From Desulfosudis oleivorans Hxd3 (GTDB lineage: Bacteria > Desulfobacterota > Desulfobacteria > Desulfobacterales > Desulfosudaceae): DNA of 64,000 bases. Below the pieces are notes generated by a model. The model was not told where the DNA came from and ran no database searches. It worked only from the letters and a program-made list of their open reading frames with translations. Both the position numbers and the translations under genes were made by a program. This document shows positions 25,913 to 35,020 of the stretch, piece after piece. The stretch lies in contig NC_009943.1 in the NCBI RefSeq assembly GCF_000018405.1, forward strand, positions 3,041,001 through 3,105,000. Direction: 5' to 3'. Within the stretch, counting starts at the first letter, position 1. Every line of letters begins with the position of its first letter.

Positions 25913-28312
25913 TTACATGCCCTTGAAAAAACCCTCCTCATCCACCGTATCGGCGGGTTCGGCATACTCGGTGGGTTCGGTGCCCTTCTTGAAACACTCA
26001 AAAAAGGTTTCCCGGGAGTCATCGGTTGCCAGCAGCCCGGTTTCGGCGTCAATGCGGGAAAACACCACGCCCTCGGGCACCTCGAACTCCTTCACCGGTT
26101 TGCCGGCCAGTATGGTCTGCATGAACCCCAGCCAGATGGGGCTGGCCGCGCTGGCCCCGGTCTCTCCCTTGCCCAGGGACTGCTCCTCGTCAAAACCCAC
26201 CCACACCACGGTCACGAAATCAGGGGTGTACCCCACAAACCAGGCGTCGTTCAGGTTGTCGGTGGTGCCGGTTTTGCCCGCGGCCGGCCGGTTCAGCTCC
26301 CTGGCCCGGCGTCCGGTGCCGTGTTCCACCACCCCCTCGAGCAGGTGGGTCATGATATAAGCGGTGTCGCTGCCGATAACATGGACCGGCTCGGCTCGAT
26401 TTTCCTCCAGCACCCGGCCCTCCCTGTCCTCTATCCGGGTAATAAACACCGGTTCAACCCGGTCGCCCATATTGGCAAACACGGCATAAGCCTTTGCCAG
26501 TTCAACCGGCGCAAGGCCCGATGACCCCAGGGCGATGGAAAGATCCCGGCTCAAAGGGGAAGTAATGCCCAGTTTTTTCGCGTAGTCATGAATATAATCC
26601 ACCCCGATATCCATCAGAATTTTGATGGTGGGAATATTGTGGGACTTTTCCAGTGCCCGGCGGAACAGGGTGGGGCCGAAAAACCGTTCTTCATAGTTCT
26701 GGGGTTTCCATGTGAAATTGCGGGCCGTGTCTTCAAACACGATGGCCGAGTCGATGATCACGCTGGCCGGTGTATACCCCTTGTCCAGGGCCGCCGCGTA
26801 AATAATGGGCTTGAAGGCCGATCCCGGCTGCCGTATGGCCTGGACGGCCCGGTTGAACTGGCTTTTTGCCGCGTCCCGGCCCCCGATCATGGCCCGCACA
26901 AGGCCGGGCCTGGCCTCCATACAGATCAGGGCCGCTTCCACCGCCGGCTCCTGTTCCAGGGAGAGCCGTAAAACAGCGGTACCCAGCGCCCGGTCCTCAG
27001 CCGCCGGGGCCATATTCTCAGGCGATTCCGCAAGGCTGACAATTCTCACCCATATCACATCCCCTGTTTTCAAAGCCTGGGAAGGTTTTTTGATCGTAGC
27101 GGCCGACTGGTACCATGCCACCCCTGGGTCGGGCCGGCGGGCCCACTTCATCTCCTCAAGGGGGATCTCTCCGGCGCCGTGGGCCAGGCGCACCCACGCG
27201 CTCTCTTTTTCATCGTCCACATCCACCACCACGCCCTGGACAATGTCTCCCACGACGGCCAGCTCCATCTTCCCGAGGGCCTCCTCCCGCAGGGAGGACA
27301 GAAAAGGCTCGATCTCTTCTTCGGAAATACGACGAATAGGGCCGCGGTACCCCTGCCGTTTGTCCAGGTCCCGCAATCCCCTGTCCACCTCGCGCCGGGC
27401 CGCCTCCTGCATGGAAAGATCCACGGCTGTGTACACCGAGAGCCCCTGGTTGTAAAGCGTGTCCCGCCCGTATTTGGCTTCCACGTACCGGCGGACATGC
27501 TCGGCATACCACGGGGCATTCTCCTGGAACAGGCTCCGCACCGGCTGGATTTCCAGTTCCGCCTCCCGGGCTGCCTGGGCCTCTGCCTCGGAGATATACC
27601 CCCCGGTGACCATCTGGTTTAACACATAGAGTTGCCGGTTCTTGGCCCGGGCCGGGTACCGGTACGGCGAGTAGCGGCTGGGGGCCTGGGGAAGCCCGGC
27701 AATCAGCGTGCATTCGGCCAGGGAGAGTTCTTCCACGGGCTTGCCGAAATAGTTTTCCGCGGCCGCGGCCACGCCATAAGCGCCATGGCCAAGGTATATC
27801 TGGTTTAAGTAAAGATAGAGAATATCTGCCTTGGAGAACCGCTTCTCAATTCGATAAGAAAGGATCGCCTCCCTGATCTTTCGCGTGTAGGTCCGCTCGG
27901 ACGACAGAAAAAAGGACTTGGCCACCTGCTGGGTGATGGTGCTGCCGCCCTGAACAATGGCACCGGCCTCCAGGTTTTTCATGAATGCCCGGGCCACACC
28001 GGTCAGGTCCACGCCGGTATGCTGAAAAAACCGGGCATCCTCCGCCGCCACAAAGGCGTTGATCAGCATGGGCGGCATGCGGTCTAAGGGCACCACGATA
28101 CGCCGCTCTGTGTAAAATTCGGCGATCTTTTGCTTTTCAGCGGAATAGAGGGTGGTGACCGTCGGCGGGCGGTAGTCATCAATAGTAAATATCCGGGGCA
28201 GATCCCGGCTGATCTGGTAATAGAACACGCCCCCCGCTACCACGGCGATGACCATGCCGATCACCATCAGCAGGGCGAGGGCTTTTATTGCCTTTTTGAG
28301 GATATTTGCCAT
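25913..28312 (-). CDS. Penicillin-binding protein 1A
   Basis: This is a bifunctional class A peptidoglycan synthase of 799 residues, anchored by one N-terminal transmembrane helix (about residues 8-30) with the rest periplasmic. The GT51 glycosyltransferase domain carries EDARFFQHTGVD and GGSTITQQVAK. A roughly 150-residue OB-like insertion follows. The transpeptidase domain has the active-site serine in PGSAFKP (SxxK), SHN (SxN) and KTGTT. The start at 28312 has a GGTGG site; ATGs at 28327 and 28369 are alternatives. It is monocistronic. Confidence 0.93.
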   Translation of the reverse strand: MANILKKAIKALALLMVIGMVIAVVAGGVFYYQISRDLPRIFTIDDYRPPTVTTLYSAEKQKIAEFYTERRIVVPLDRMPPMLINAFVAAEDARFFQHTGVDLTGVARAFMKNLEAGAIVQGGSTITQQVAKSFFLSSERTYTRKIREAILSYRIEKRFSKADILYLYLNQIYLGHGAYGVAAAAENYFGKPVEELSLAECTLIAGLPQAPSRYSPYRYPARAKNRQLYVLNQMVTGGYISEAEAQAAREAELEIQPVRSLFQENAPWYAEHVRRYVEAKYGRDTLYNQGLSVYTAVDLSMQEAARREVDRGLRDLDKRQGYRGPIRRISEEEIEPFLSSLREEALGKMELAVVGDIVQGVVVDVDDEKESAWVRLAHGAGEIPLEEMKWARRPDPGVAWYQSAATIKKPSQALKTGDVIWVRIVSLAESPENMAPAAEDRALGTAVLRLSLEQEPAVEAALICMEARPGLVRAMIGGRDAAKSQFNRAVQAIRQPGSAFKPIIYAAALDKGYTPASVIIDSAIVFEDTARNFTWKPQNYEERFFGPTLFRRALEKSHNIPTIKILMDIGVDYIHDYAKKLGITSPLSRDLSIALGSSGLAPVELAKAYAVFANMGDRVEPVFITRIEDREGRVLEENRAEPVHVIGSDTAYIMTHLLEGVVEHGTGRRARELNRPAAGKTGTTDNLNDAWFVGYTPDFVTVVWVGFDEEQSLGKGETGASAASPIWLGFMQTILAGKPVKEFEVPEGVVFSRIDAETGLLATDDSRETFFECFKKGTEPTEYAEPADTVDEEGFFKGM

Positions 28313-28485
28313 TTTTCCACCGGTCATGCCGACCGGCCCTGGTTGCTGATTAAAAAAAAGGCCCCGCACATCGCCTGAAGAAAACGGGTTTTCGGCGCCG
28401 GGCCATACAGGTGTTGCATATTAACGAAATATGACCGGTTTGTCACCCCCCGAAGCGCCCGCTTGCGCCGACCGGCCGAAATCCT

Positions 28486-29991
28486 TTACATCCGGGTGGC
28501 ATGCACCAGCGGTATCCTGTCGCGCCAGGGCGCGGCCTGCTCAAGCTGTCCGGCCAGCCGGAACAACATGTCCTCGCGGCCAAAGGGCGCCACGAACTGG
28601 CACCCGCAGGGCAGCCCGTCGGCACTCCAGTGCAGGGGCACCGACATGGCGGGCAGGCCGCACAGGTTGGCCAGCTGGGTAAAAGGCGTCAGCGCCAGGC
28701 TGCGATACCCGGTTTTTTCCACCATGCCCGAGGCGATCAGCAGCTTTTCCAGACCCAGGGCGTGAATCACCGCTGACCCGGCCTTTTCGAAAACCGAAAG
28801 GCGGTTGGCGCCAATGACCGGCGGCAGCTGCGCGTTGGTGGGAATCAGGTAAAGATCGCAGCCGGTAAAAAAATCGGCCATGGCCCGGGCCGCCTTGTTC
28901 CACTGGCGCTTGGCATTCACAAAGTCGCAGGCGGAAAAGGTCTTTCCCAACCGGCCAAGGGTCCATGTCATGGCCTCCACGTCTCTGCGGGTGGCCCGGC
29001 GGTTCAGGTCTTTTCCCATCTGCTCGATATCGGCGGCCACCTCGCCGTAATACATCACAAAATAGCTTCGGGCCAGGGCCGATCCGTCAATGGCAGGGGC
29101 CTTTTCTTCCACGACATGGCCCAGGTCCGCCAGCAGCCGGGCCGCCGTGTGAACGGCCTTGATACACTCGTCATGTACCGGCAGGCCGATGGGAGAGACT
29201 GTGTTAAAACCGATTTTCAGCTTTTCCGGCGCGATTGCCGTCTCTTCCAGGTAGGGCCGTTGGGGCCGCAGAATTTCGTAAGGGGCCCCGGGTTCCGGTC
29301 CGCAAATGGCGTCCAGCATGGCGGCGCTGTCCCGCACCGATCGGGTCAGCACATGCTCCTGGGCCGCGCCCTGCCACAGTTCGCCACTGTCCGGCCCCGC
29401 GGGCACCCGACCCCGGCTCGGCTTGAGGCCGAACAGGCCGCACCAAGCCGAGGGAATCCGAATGGAGCCGCCGCCGTCGCCGCCCGAAGCCATGGGCACC
29501 ATGCCCGAGGCCACGGCAGCGCCCGATCCGCCGGAAGACCCGCCCGGCGACCGTTCAGGGTTCCAGGGGTTGCGGGTGGGGCCGTGCAGTTCCGGCTCGG
29601 TGACCCCCAGCAGGCCGAACTCCGGGGTGTTGGTCTTTCCCAGCACCACCAGGCCCGCCTTTTTGTAACGCCGCGCCAGTTCGCTGTCGTGATCGGGTAT
29701 AAAATTCCGGTACCCCCGGCACCCCTGGGTAAAGGGCTCTCCGGCATAGGCGGCCAGCAGGTCCTTTAACAGAAAAGGGACCCCTGTAAAAGGGCCATCA
29801 GGCAAGGACCCGGCAGCGGCCTGCCGGGCCTTGTCAAACATGGCGTGAATCACGGCGTTGATCTTCGGGTTGATGGCCTCGATCCGGGCAATGGCCGCCT
29901 CGCACAGCTCCAGAGCCGTGGTCTCCTTATCGCGGACCAGTTGCGCCAGTCCCATGGCATCGTACATGTCATAATCGGAAAATCCCTGCAT
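28486..29991 (-). CDS. Amidase (amidase-signature family)
   Basis: This 501-residue cytosolic amide hydrolase has the Ser-cisSer-Lys triad: Lys in FLLKDL (about residue 76), cis-Ser in SPGGSSGGSGAAVASG and the nucleophilic Ser in GGDGGGSIRIPSAWCG. Overall it resembles the 6-aminohexanoate cyclic-dimer hydrolase-type amidases more than GatA, and no gatB or gatC is near. The natural substrate is unknown. It stands alone and points away from the nqr operon. Confidence 0.88.
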   Translation of the reverse strand: MQGFSDYDMYDAMGLAQLVRDKETTALELCEAAIARIEAINPKINAVIHAMFDKARQAAAGSLPDGPFTGVPFLLKDLLAAYAGEPFTQGCRGYRNFIPDHDSELARRYKKAGLVVLGKTNTPEFGLLGVTEPELHGPTRNPWNPERSPGGSSGGSGAAVASGMVPMASGGDGGGSIRIPSAWCGLFGLKPSRGRVPAGPDSGELWQGAAQEHVLTRSVRDSAAMLDAICGPEPGAPYEILRPQRPYLEETAIAPEKLKIGFNTVSPIGLPVHDECIKAVHTAARLLADLGHVVEEKAPAIDGSALARSYFVMYYGEVAADIEQMGKDLNRRATRRDVEAMTWTLGRLGKTFSACDFVNAKRQWNKAARAMADFFTGCDLYLIPTNAQLPPVIGANRLSVFEKAGSAVIHALGLEKLLIASGMVEKTGYRSLALTPFTQLANLCGLPAMSVPLHWSADGLPCGCQFVAPFGREDMLFRLAGQLEQAAPWRDRIPLVHATRM

Positions 29992-30257
29992 GGATACTCC
30001 CTTTTTAAAAGGCCCTGCGTCTTCGTGTTCCCCCTCGGACCCGGGATCAAACCGGCAAGAAAGATTGACCCGGTAAGAAAGCGGGGACGGAACTCCCGTA
30101 TATGCCGGAACACCCCAAAAAGCCCTCCTATCATGGGGGGGTCACGCCCAAAAGTCAAGACCGGTCTGTCCGCAAGGACTTCCGGCGCTTGAACGTCAAC
30201 CCGATCCATGATACGGTAATTCGCAATTTCCGACCTTATATTACAGGTGCCAGATCC

Positions 30258-31598
30258 ATGCCAACCGTTGCCATGAAAAAGGGGCTCGGCCTCAACATCA
30301 CCGGCCAACCGGACCCGAACCTTGAAACCATAACCGGCTTTGACCGGATCGGCGTGGTGCCGGAACGCATTCCCTTTGTAAAGCCGAAACTCCAGGTGGC
30401 CGAAGGAGACACGGTTCGGCGCGGATCGGTGCTGTTTGTCGACAAGCGCAACCCGGACATTTGTTTTGTGTCCCCGGCCGGCGGCACGGTGAAGGCCATT
30501 GACTTCGGCCCCAGGCGGGTGATTCGCGCCATTGTGATCGCCGTGGACAGAGATGAAGCGTGCGAATCCGTTGATCCACTTTCCGAAAAAAAGATCAGCG
30601 CCATGCAAAAGGCGGGCCTGACCGCCCTGATGATGAAGGCCGGGCTCTGGCCGTTTTTGCGCGCCCTTCCCTTTCGGGATATGGCCGATCCGTTAAGCGA
30701 TCCTCCGGCGATCATCGTCAATCTTGAGGCCTTGGACCCCTTTCATCCCGGCCCCCTGGTCTATATGAAGGACGCGGCCGACCATTTCAGGCTGGGCATG
30801 TCCGCCCTTTCGCGCCTGGCCCCCCGGGTTCTGGTAGCGGCATCGCCGGAGACAGCCAGCCGGCTGACCGCCATTTCACCCCTGATCTCTCACACCGTTA
30901 CCGGCCCCTATCCGGCCGACGACCCCGGCGTGCTGCTCTATTACACCCGCTCCTCACCGGCAGACAACAGAAACTGGTACATTCACGGCGCCGACGTGGT
31001 GTTGATGGGCGAATTTCTTAAAACCGGATGCTTTCCGGTTCACCGGGTGGTGGCGGTCTCAACGCCGATGGTACGGTATTACTGCCGCACCCGCATGGGG
31101 GCGCCCCTGGTCCGGCTGGCGCCGGGGCTGGACAAGGCGGATACCATCCAGATCATGGCCGGAGGCCTCTGGCGGGGTCAGAGGGTCAGTGCAGACTCCT
31201 TTCTGGGCATGTATGAAACCGCCGTCACCGCCCTGCCCGACGGAAAAACATCCGAGTTTCTGGGCTTTCTGCGACCCGGGACAAACAAGCCCACGCGCTC
31301 CAGGGCATTTTTATCCAGGTTGCGAAAAGGCCCCCTGCCCATGGATGCCGGAATGCACGGAGAAGAAAGGGCCTGCGTCAACTGCGGCACCTGCGCCACG
31401 GTCTGCCCGGTGGACATTCTGCCCCAGTTCACGGTCAAGGCGGTGCTGGCCGGTGAAGTGGAGGAGTCCCTGGCACACGGCCTGCTGGACTGCGTGGAGT
31501 GCGGGCTGTGCGCCTATGTGTGCCCGTCCAAGATCGAACTGACCGAACACCTCAAAACGGCCCGGCAGGCCTACTATATGGAAACAACGGCCCCATGA
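30258..31598 (+). CDS. nqrA: Na+-translocating NADH:quinone reductase subunit A with two intact Fe-S motifs
   Basis: This cytoplasmic-face subunit of Na+-NQR has 446 residues, the same length as well-studied NqrA. The family N terminus KKGLGLNITGQPDP fixes the start at 30258 with an AGGTG site; an upstream ATG in the same frame would add 52 unrelated residues. The unusual feature is the C terminus, with two complete 4Fe-4S motifs, CVNCGTCATVCP and CVECGLCAYVCP, at about residues 375-420. Ordinary NqrA keeps only a decayed trace of these; RnfC has both. The stop overlaps the nqrB start (ATGA). It is the first gene of nqrABCDEF. Confidence 0.9.
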   Translation: MPTVAMKKGLGLNITGQPDPNLETITGFDRIGVVPERIPFVKPKLQVAEGDTVRRGSVLFVDKRNPDICFVSPAGGTVKAIDFGPRRVIRAIVIAVDRDEACESVDPLSEKKISAMQKAGLTALMMKAGLWPFLRALPFRDMADPLSDPPAIIVNLEALDPFHPGPLVYMKDAADHFRLGMSALSRLAPRVLVAASPETASRLTAISPLISHTVTGPYPADDPGVLLYYTRSSPADNRNWYIHGADVVLMGEFLKTGCFPVHRVVAVSTPMVRYYCRTRMGAPLVRLAPGLDKADTIQIMAGGLWRGQRVSADSFLGMYETAVTALPDGKTSEFLGFLRPGTNKPTRSRAFLSRLRKGPLPMDAGMHGEERACVNCGTCATVCPVDILPQFTVKAVLAGEVEESLAHGLLDCVECGLCAYVCPSKIELTEHLKTARQAYYMETTAP

Positions 31599-32776
31599 AA
31601 GCGATCCGCGTCCTTTTTGATTCCCAGCGCCGACACTTTGAAAAAGGGGGCCGGTTCGCCCGGCTGGCGCCCCTGTTCGACGCCACCGAAACCTTCTTTT
31701 TTCTTCCCGGCATAGCCACGGTCCAGGCCCCTTACGTGCGCGACAGCATCGACCTGAAGCGGTTCATGAGCATGGTGATCCTGGCCCTGATGCCGCCGCT
31801 TTTTTTCGGCATTTACAACACCGGCTACCAGGCGTCAATGGCCGCCGGCCTCTCGCTCTCTTTGTTCGACGTGACCCTGAGGGGCCTGCGGATTGTGCTG
31901 CCCCTGATTATCGTCTCTTACGGCGTGGGCTTTTTCTGGGAACTGCTGTTTGCCTCGATACGAAAACATCCCATCAGCGAAGGGTTTCTGGTCACCGGCC
32001 TGCTGTTTCCGCTGACCCTGCCCCCGTCCATTCCGCTGTGGCAGGCGGCAGTGGGCATCTCCTTCGGCGTGGTGATCGGAAAAGAGATCTTCGGCGGCAC
32101 GGGCCGCAATATTTTTAATCCGGCCCTGACCGGCCGGGCCTTTCTCTTTTTCGCCTACCCGGCCCGCATGTCCGGCGACGCGGTGTGGGTGGCCGACCTG
32201 GCCACCGGCTCCGGGGTGGACGCCGTCACCGGGGCAACGCCCCTGGCCGTGGCAGCCCTGGCCCAGGCCGGAGAGAGCATAGTGGAAACTCTGGCAAATA
32301 CCGGGTTGCCGTGGCTGACCATGTTCCTGGGTAACTATCCCGGCAGCATCGGCGGCACATCGGCCCTCTGCTGCCTGGCCGGCGCGGCCCTGCTGATTGT
32401 CACCGGCATTGCCAGCTGGCGTATCATAATCGGCGGCGTTGCCGGCCTGCTGGCCACGGGCTGGCTGCTCACCCTGTTTGCCGGGCCCGGGGCCCATCCC
32501 TGGTTCGGGCTGAATCCGCTTTACCACCTTATCATGGGCGGGTTTGCCTTTGGCATCGTCTATATGGCCACCGACCCGGTCTCCGGGCCGGGCATGGAAA
32601 ACGCCCGGTGGGTTTACGGGTTTCTCATCGGCATGCTCACCGTGCTGATCCGGGTCTTCAACCCGGCCTACCCGGAGGGCATCATGCTGGCCATTCTGTT
32701 TATGAACCTGTTTGCCCCGCTGCTGGACCACGTGGCCGTTTCCTTTCGGTTGAAAAAGCGAGTGCCCAATGTCTGA
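31595..32776 (+). CDS. nqrB: Na+-NQR subunit B
   Basis: This integral membrane subunit has 393 residues and about ten transmembrane segments, and is part of the Na+ path and quinone side of NQR. The covalent-FMN motif is TGAT with Thr215. The start is the ATG overlapping the nqrA stop; the long open stretch upstream belongs to nqrA in another frame. Its 3' end was originally overlapped by nqrC. The last codons AAT GTC TGA form the left target duplication of a 151-bp inserted element, which still supplies the stop codon. Confidence 0.93.
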   Translation: MKAIRVLFDSQRRHFEKGGRFARLAPLFDATETFFFLPGIATVQAPYVRDSIDLKRFMSMVILALMPPLFFGIYNTGYQASMAAGLSLSLFDVTLRGLRIVLPLIIVSYGVGFFWELLFASIRKHPISEGFLVTGLLFPLTLPPSIPLWQAAVGISFGVVIGKEIFGGTGRNIFNPALTGRAFLFFAYPARMSGDAVWVADLATGSGVDAVTGATPLAVAALAQAGESIVETLANTGLPWLTMFLGNYPGSIGGTSALCCLAGAALLIVTGIASWRIIIGGVAGLLATGWLLTLFAGPGAHPWFGLNPLYHLIMGGFAFGIVYMATDPVSGPGMENARWVYGFLIGMLTVLIRVFNPAYPEGIMLAILFMNLFAPLLDHVAVSFRLKKRVPNV

Positions 32777-32925
32777 TGGCTTCGTAAAAAGCCCAATGTC
32801 TGCGTTGCGCTGCATCCCTCGTCACTGCGGCGTACGACAAGTACGCCTCATTCCTCGAGATTTGCGGCGCCTTGATCTTGAACTTTTTACTTTGCCATCC
32901 CAAATAGACTTTTTACGAGAGCATC
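32775..32925 (-). mobile_element. 151-bp MITE-like element between nqrB and nqrC, copy 2
   Basis: The ends GATGGCTTCGTAAAAAGCCC and, inverted, GATGCTCTCGTAAAAAGTC flank the same hairpin core as copies 1 and 3 (GGCGTAC-TTGTC-GTACGCC, here on the minus strand). Exact direct repeats AATGTCT lie at 32768-32774 and 32926-32932. The left repeat completes the nqrB stop codon and the right repeat holds the nqrC start codon. Confidence 0.9.
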
Positions 32926-32926
32926 A

Positions 32927-33670
32927 ATGTCTGACGCGTTAAAATCGATCGTGTTTGCCCTGGTATTGTGCGTGGTGTGCAGCGCCCTGCTCACCGGCGC
33001 GGCCGTTGGGCTCAAACCCTACCAGCTGGCCAACGTGCGCATCGACCGGCAGAAAAACATTCTAAAATCCGCCGGCCTGCTGCGGGAGGACGAAAAGCAG
33101 ACCCCGGCAGAAATCGAGAAGCTTTTCAACGACCGCATTCGGTGCCTGCGCCTGACCCCCGACGGCCGGCCCCTGGAACCGGGGGAAAGCCATGCAAAAG
33201 CCCTTCAGGTCTACCTGAATATCGGCGCCGGCCAGATGATTGAAAACTACATCATTCCCATTGACACAAAGGGGGTGTGGGGAGAAATCAAAGGATACCT
33301 GGCCCTTGCCGATGACGGCAAAACCGTGTCCGGCTTTACCGTGTACCAGCATTCAGAGACCCCGGGCCTGGGCGGTGAAATCGAAAAGGCCTGGTTTCAG
33401 AAAAACTTCGTGGGCAAAAAAATCGTCAATGCCGCCGGCGACTTTGTCTCCGTTGCCGTTGCCAAGGGCACGGTTAAAGATCAGGTGGCGCCGGACCGGC
33501 AGGCCAACTACGTGGACGGCATCAGCGGCGCCACCCTTACCGGACGCTACCTGAGCAAAGGTCTGGAGACGATTCTGCGCGAATATGAACCGGTATCGGT
33601 AAAGTTTCGCAAGGATCATTTTAAAATGGTGCCCCCGGACCAGGGGACATGTGACAAGAAGTCAGGATAA
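32927..33670 (+). CDS. nqrC: Na+-NQR subunit C
   Basis: NqrC is anchored by one N-terminal helix (about residues 8-28), with the rest periplasmic. It carries a covalently bound FMN; the attachment motif is SGAT at residues 200-203 (DGISGATLT). The 247-residue length is normal, with a short extra hydrophilic tail. Before the element at 32775 inserted, its ATG lay inside the nqrB stop region. Now its only upstream signal is a weak GAGAG from the element end. No apbE flavin transferase gene is visible in this window. Confidence 0.93.
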   Translation: MSDALKSIVFALVLCVVCSALLTGAAVGLKPYQLANVRIDRQKNILKSAGLLREDEKQTPAEIEKLFNDRIRCLRLTPDGRPLEPGESHAKALQVYLNIGAGQMIENYIIPIDTKGVWGEIKGYLALADDGKTVSGFTVYQHSETPGLGGEIEKAWFQKNFVGKKIVNAAGDFVSVAVAKGTVKDQVAPDRQANYVDGISGATLTGRYLSKGLETILREYEPVSVKFRKDHFKMVPPDQGTCDKKSG

Positions 33671-33699
33671 ACCTTTTAAATCAAGCGTGTGGACAACAG

Positions 33700-34317
33700 A
33701 TGAAACTCACCAAGACACAGGCATTTAAAACCCTGGCCCAACCGGTGTGGGAGAACAATCCCATAAACATCCAGATGCTGGGCATCTGCTCGGCCCTGGC
33801 CGTGACCGTTCAACTGAAAACCGCCCTTGTCATGGGCCTGGCCATGACCTTCGTGGTCTCGTTTTCCAGCCTGATCATTTCGGCCTTGCGAAACCTGATT
33901 CCGCGAAACATCCGCATCATCGTAGAGCTGGCCGTGATCTCCTCCCTGGTGATCCTGTGCGACGAGTTTCTCAAGGCCTTTATGTACGACACCAGCAAGC
34001 AGCTGTCGGTGTTCGTGGGCCTGATCATCACCAACTGCATCGTGCTGGGCCGGGCCGAATCCTTTGCCCTGGCCAACCCGCCCCACCTCGCCTTTCTGGA
34101 CGGGCTGGGCAACGGCGCGGGGTACGCCTCGGTGCTGATCATCGTTGCCGCCATTCGGGAGCTGCTGGGCGCGGGCAAGCTGCTGGGCGTCCAGGTCATA
34201 CCCGGCGCCGCATACAGCGCCGGTTACGAAGACGCCGGTTTCATGCTGCTGGCGCCGGCCGCCTTTATTATCATCGGCCTGCTGGTGTGGCTGCAGAAGA
34301 GCCTGAAAAAGGAGTAG
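33700..34317 (+). CDS. nqrD: Na+-NQR subunit D
   Basis: This 205-residue integral membrane subunit of NQR has about six transmembrane helices. It contains the family Cys segment near the middle of one helix ([15 protein letters not shown]), which helps bind the intramembrane Fe-S centre together with NqrE. It follows nqrC by 29 bp and is 1 bp from nqrE. Confidence 0.93.
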   Translation: MKLTKTQAFKTLAQPVWENNPINIQMLGICSALAVTVQLKTALVMGLAMTFVVSFSSLIISALRNLIPRNIRIIVELAVISSLVILCDEFLKAFMYDTSKQLSVFVGLIITNCIVLGRAESFALANPPHLAFLDGLGNGAGYASVLIIVAAIRELLGAGKLLGVQVIPGAAYSAGYEDAGFMLLAPAAFIIIGLLVWLQKSLKKE

Positions 34318-34318
34318 C

Positions 34319-34927
34319 ATGCAGGACCTGATCACCATATTTTTAAACTCGGTCTTTGTGGGCAACATCCTGCTGGCCTATTTTCTGGGCATGTGCTCCT
34401 TTGTGGCGGTCTCGAAAAACATTCACACCGCCACGGGCCTGGGATTTGCCGTGGTGTTCGTACTGACCATCACCACGCCCCTCAACTGGCTGGTCTACAC
34501 GTTCCTTCTGGCCCCCGGCGCCCTGGCCTGGGCCGGCCTGCCCAACGTGGATTTGAGTTTTTTAAAATTCATCACCTTTATCGCCACCATTGCAGCCATG
34601 GTCCAGGCCATTGAGATGGTCATCGACCGGTTTTCCCAGGGACTCTACACGGCCCTGGGCGTGTTCCTGCCCCTGATCGCGGTGAACTGCGCCATCCTGG
34701 GAACATCCCTCTTCATGGTGGAGCGCCAGTATACTTTTCTCGAATCCCTGGTGTTCGGCTTCGGCTCGGGCCTGGGATGGCTGATGGCCATTGTCTCCAT
34801 GGCCGCCATTCGCAAAAAGCTGCACTACGCCGACATGCCCCACGGCCTGGAAGGATACGGCATCACCATGGTGGTGACCGGGCTGATGGCCATGGCCTTT
34901 ATGCTGTTTTCAGGAATCACACTATGA
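34319..34927 (+). CDS. nqrE: Na+-NQR subunit E
   Basis: This 202-residue membrane subunit, homologous to NqrD but inverted in the membrane, has about six helices. It holds [20 protein letters not shown] near the start and the [11 protein letters not shown] segment, whose cysteines pair with those of NqrD. The gene ends directly at a truncated 150-bp-family element that separates it from nqrF. Confidence 0.93.
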   Translation: MQDLITIFLNSVFVGNILLAYFLGMCSFVAVSKNIHTATGLGFAVVFVLTITTPLNWLVYTFLLAPGALAWAGLPNVDLSFLKFITFIATIAAMVQAIEMVIDRFSQGLYTALGVFLPLIAVNCAILGTSLFMVERQYTFLESLVFGFGSGLGWLMAIVSMAAIRKKLHYADMPHGLEGYGITMVVTGLMAMAFMLFSGITL

Positions 34928-34994
34928 GACGGCTTCGTAAAACGCCCAATTACTGTGTTGCGCGAATTCCTCGTCACTGCGGCGTGACAACATG
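34928..34994 (-). mobile_element. Truncated MITE-like element between nqrE and nqrF
   Basis: The left end GACGGCTTCGTAAAACGCCC and the block CCTCGTCACTGCGGCGT match the first 60 or so bases of the 150-bp family; the rest is missing. The flanks ACTATGA (34921-34927) and ACTATTGA (from 34995) are similar but not identical. Confidence 0.65.
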
Positions 34995-35020
34995 ACTATT
35001 GAAGAAAAAGGTAACCTGTC

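Noticed and set aside
30102-30257. 52-codon N-terminal extension of nqrA
   Set aside because: The extension is unlike NqrA, and the start at 30258 gives exactly the usual family length.
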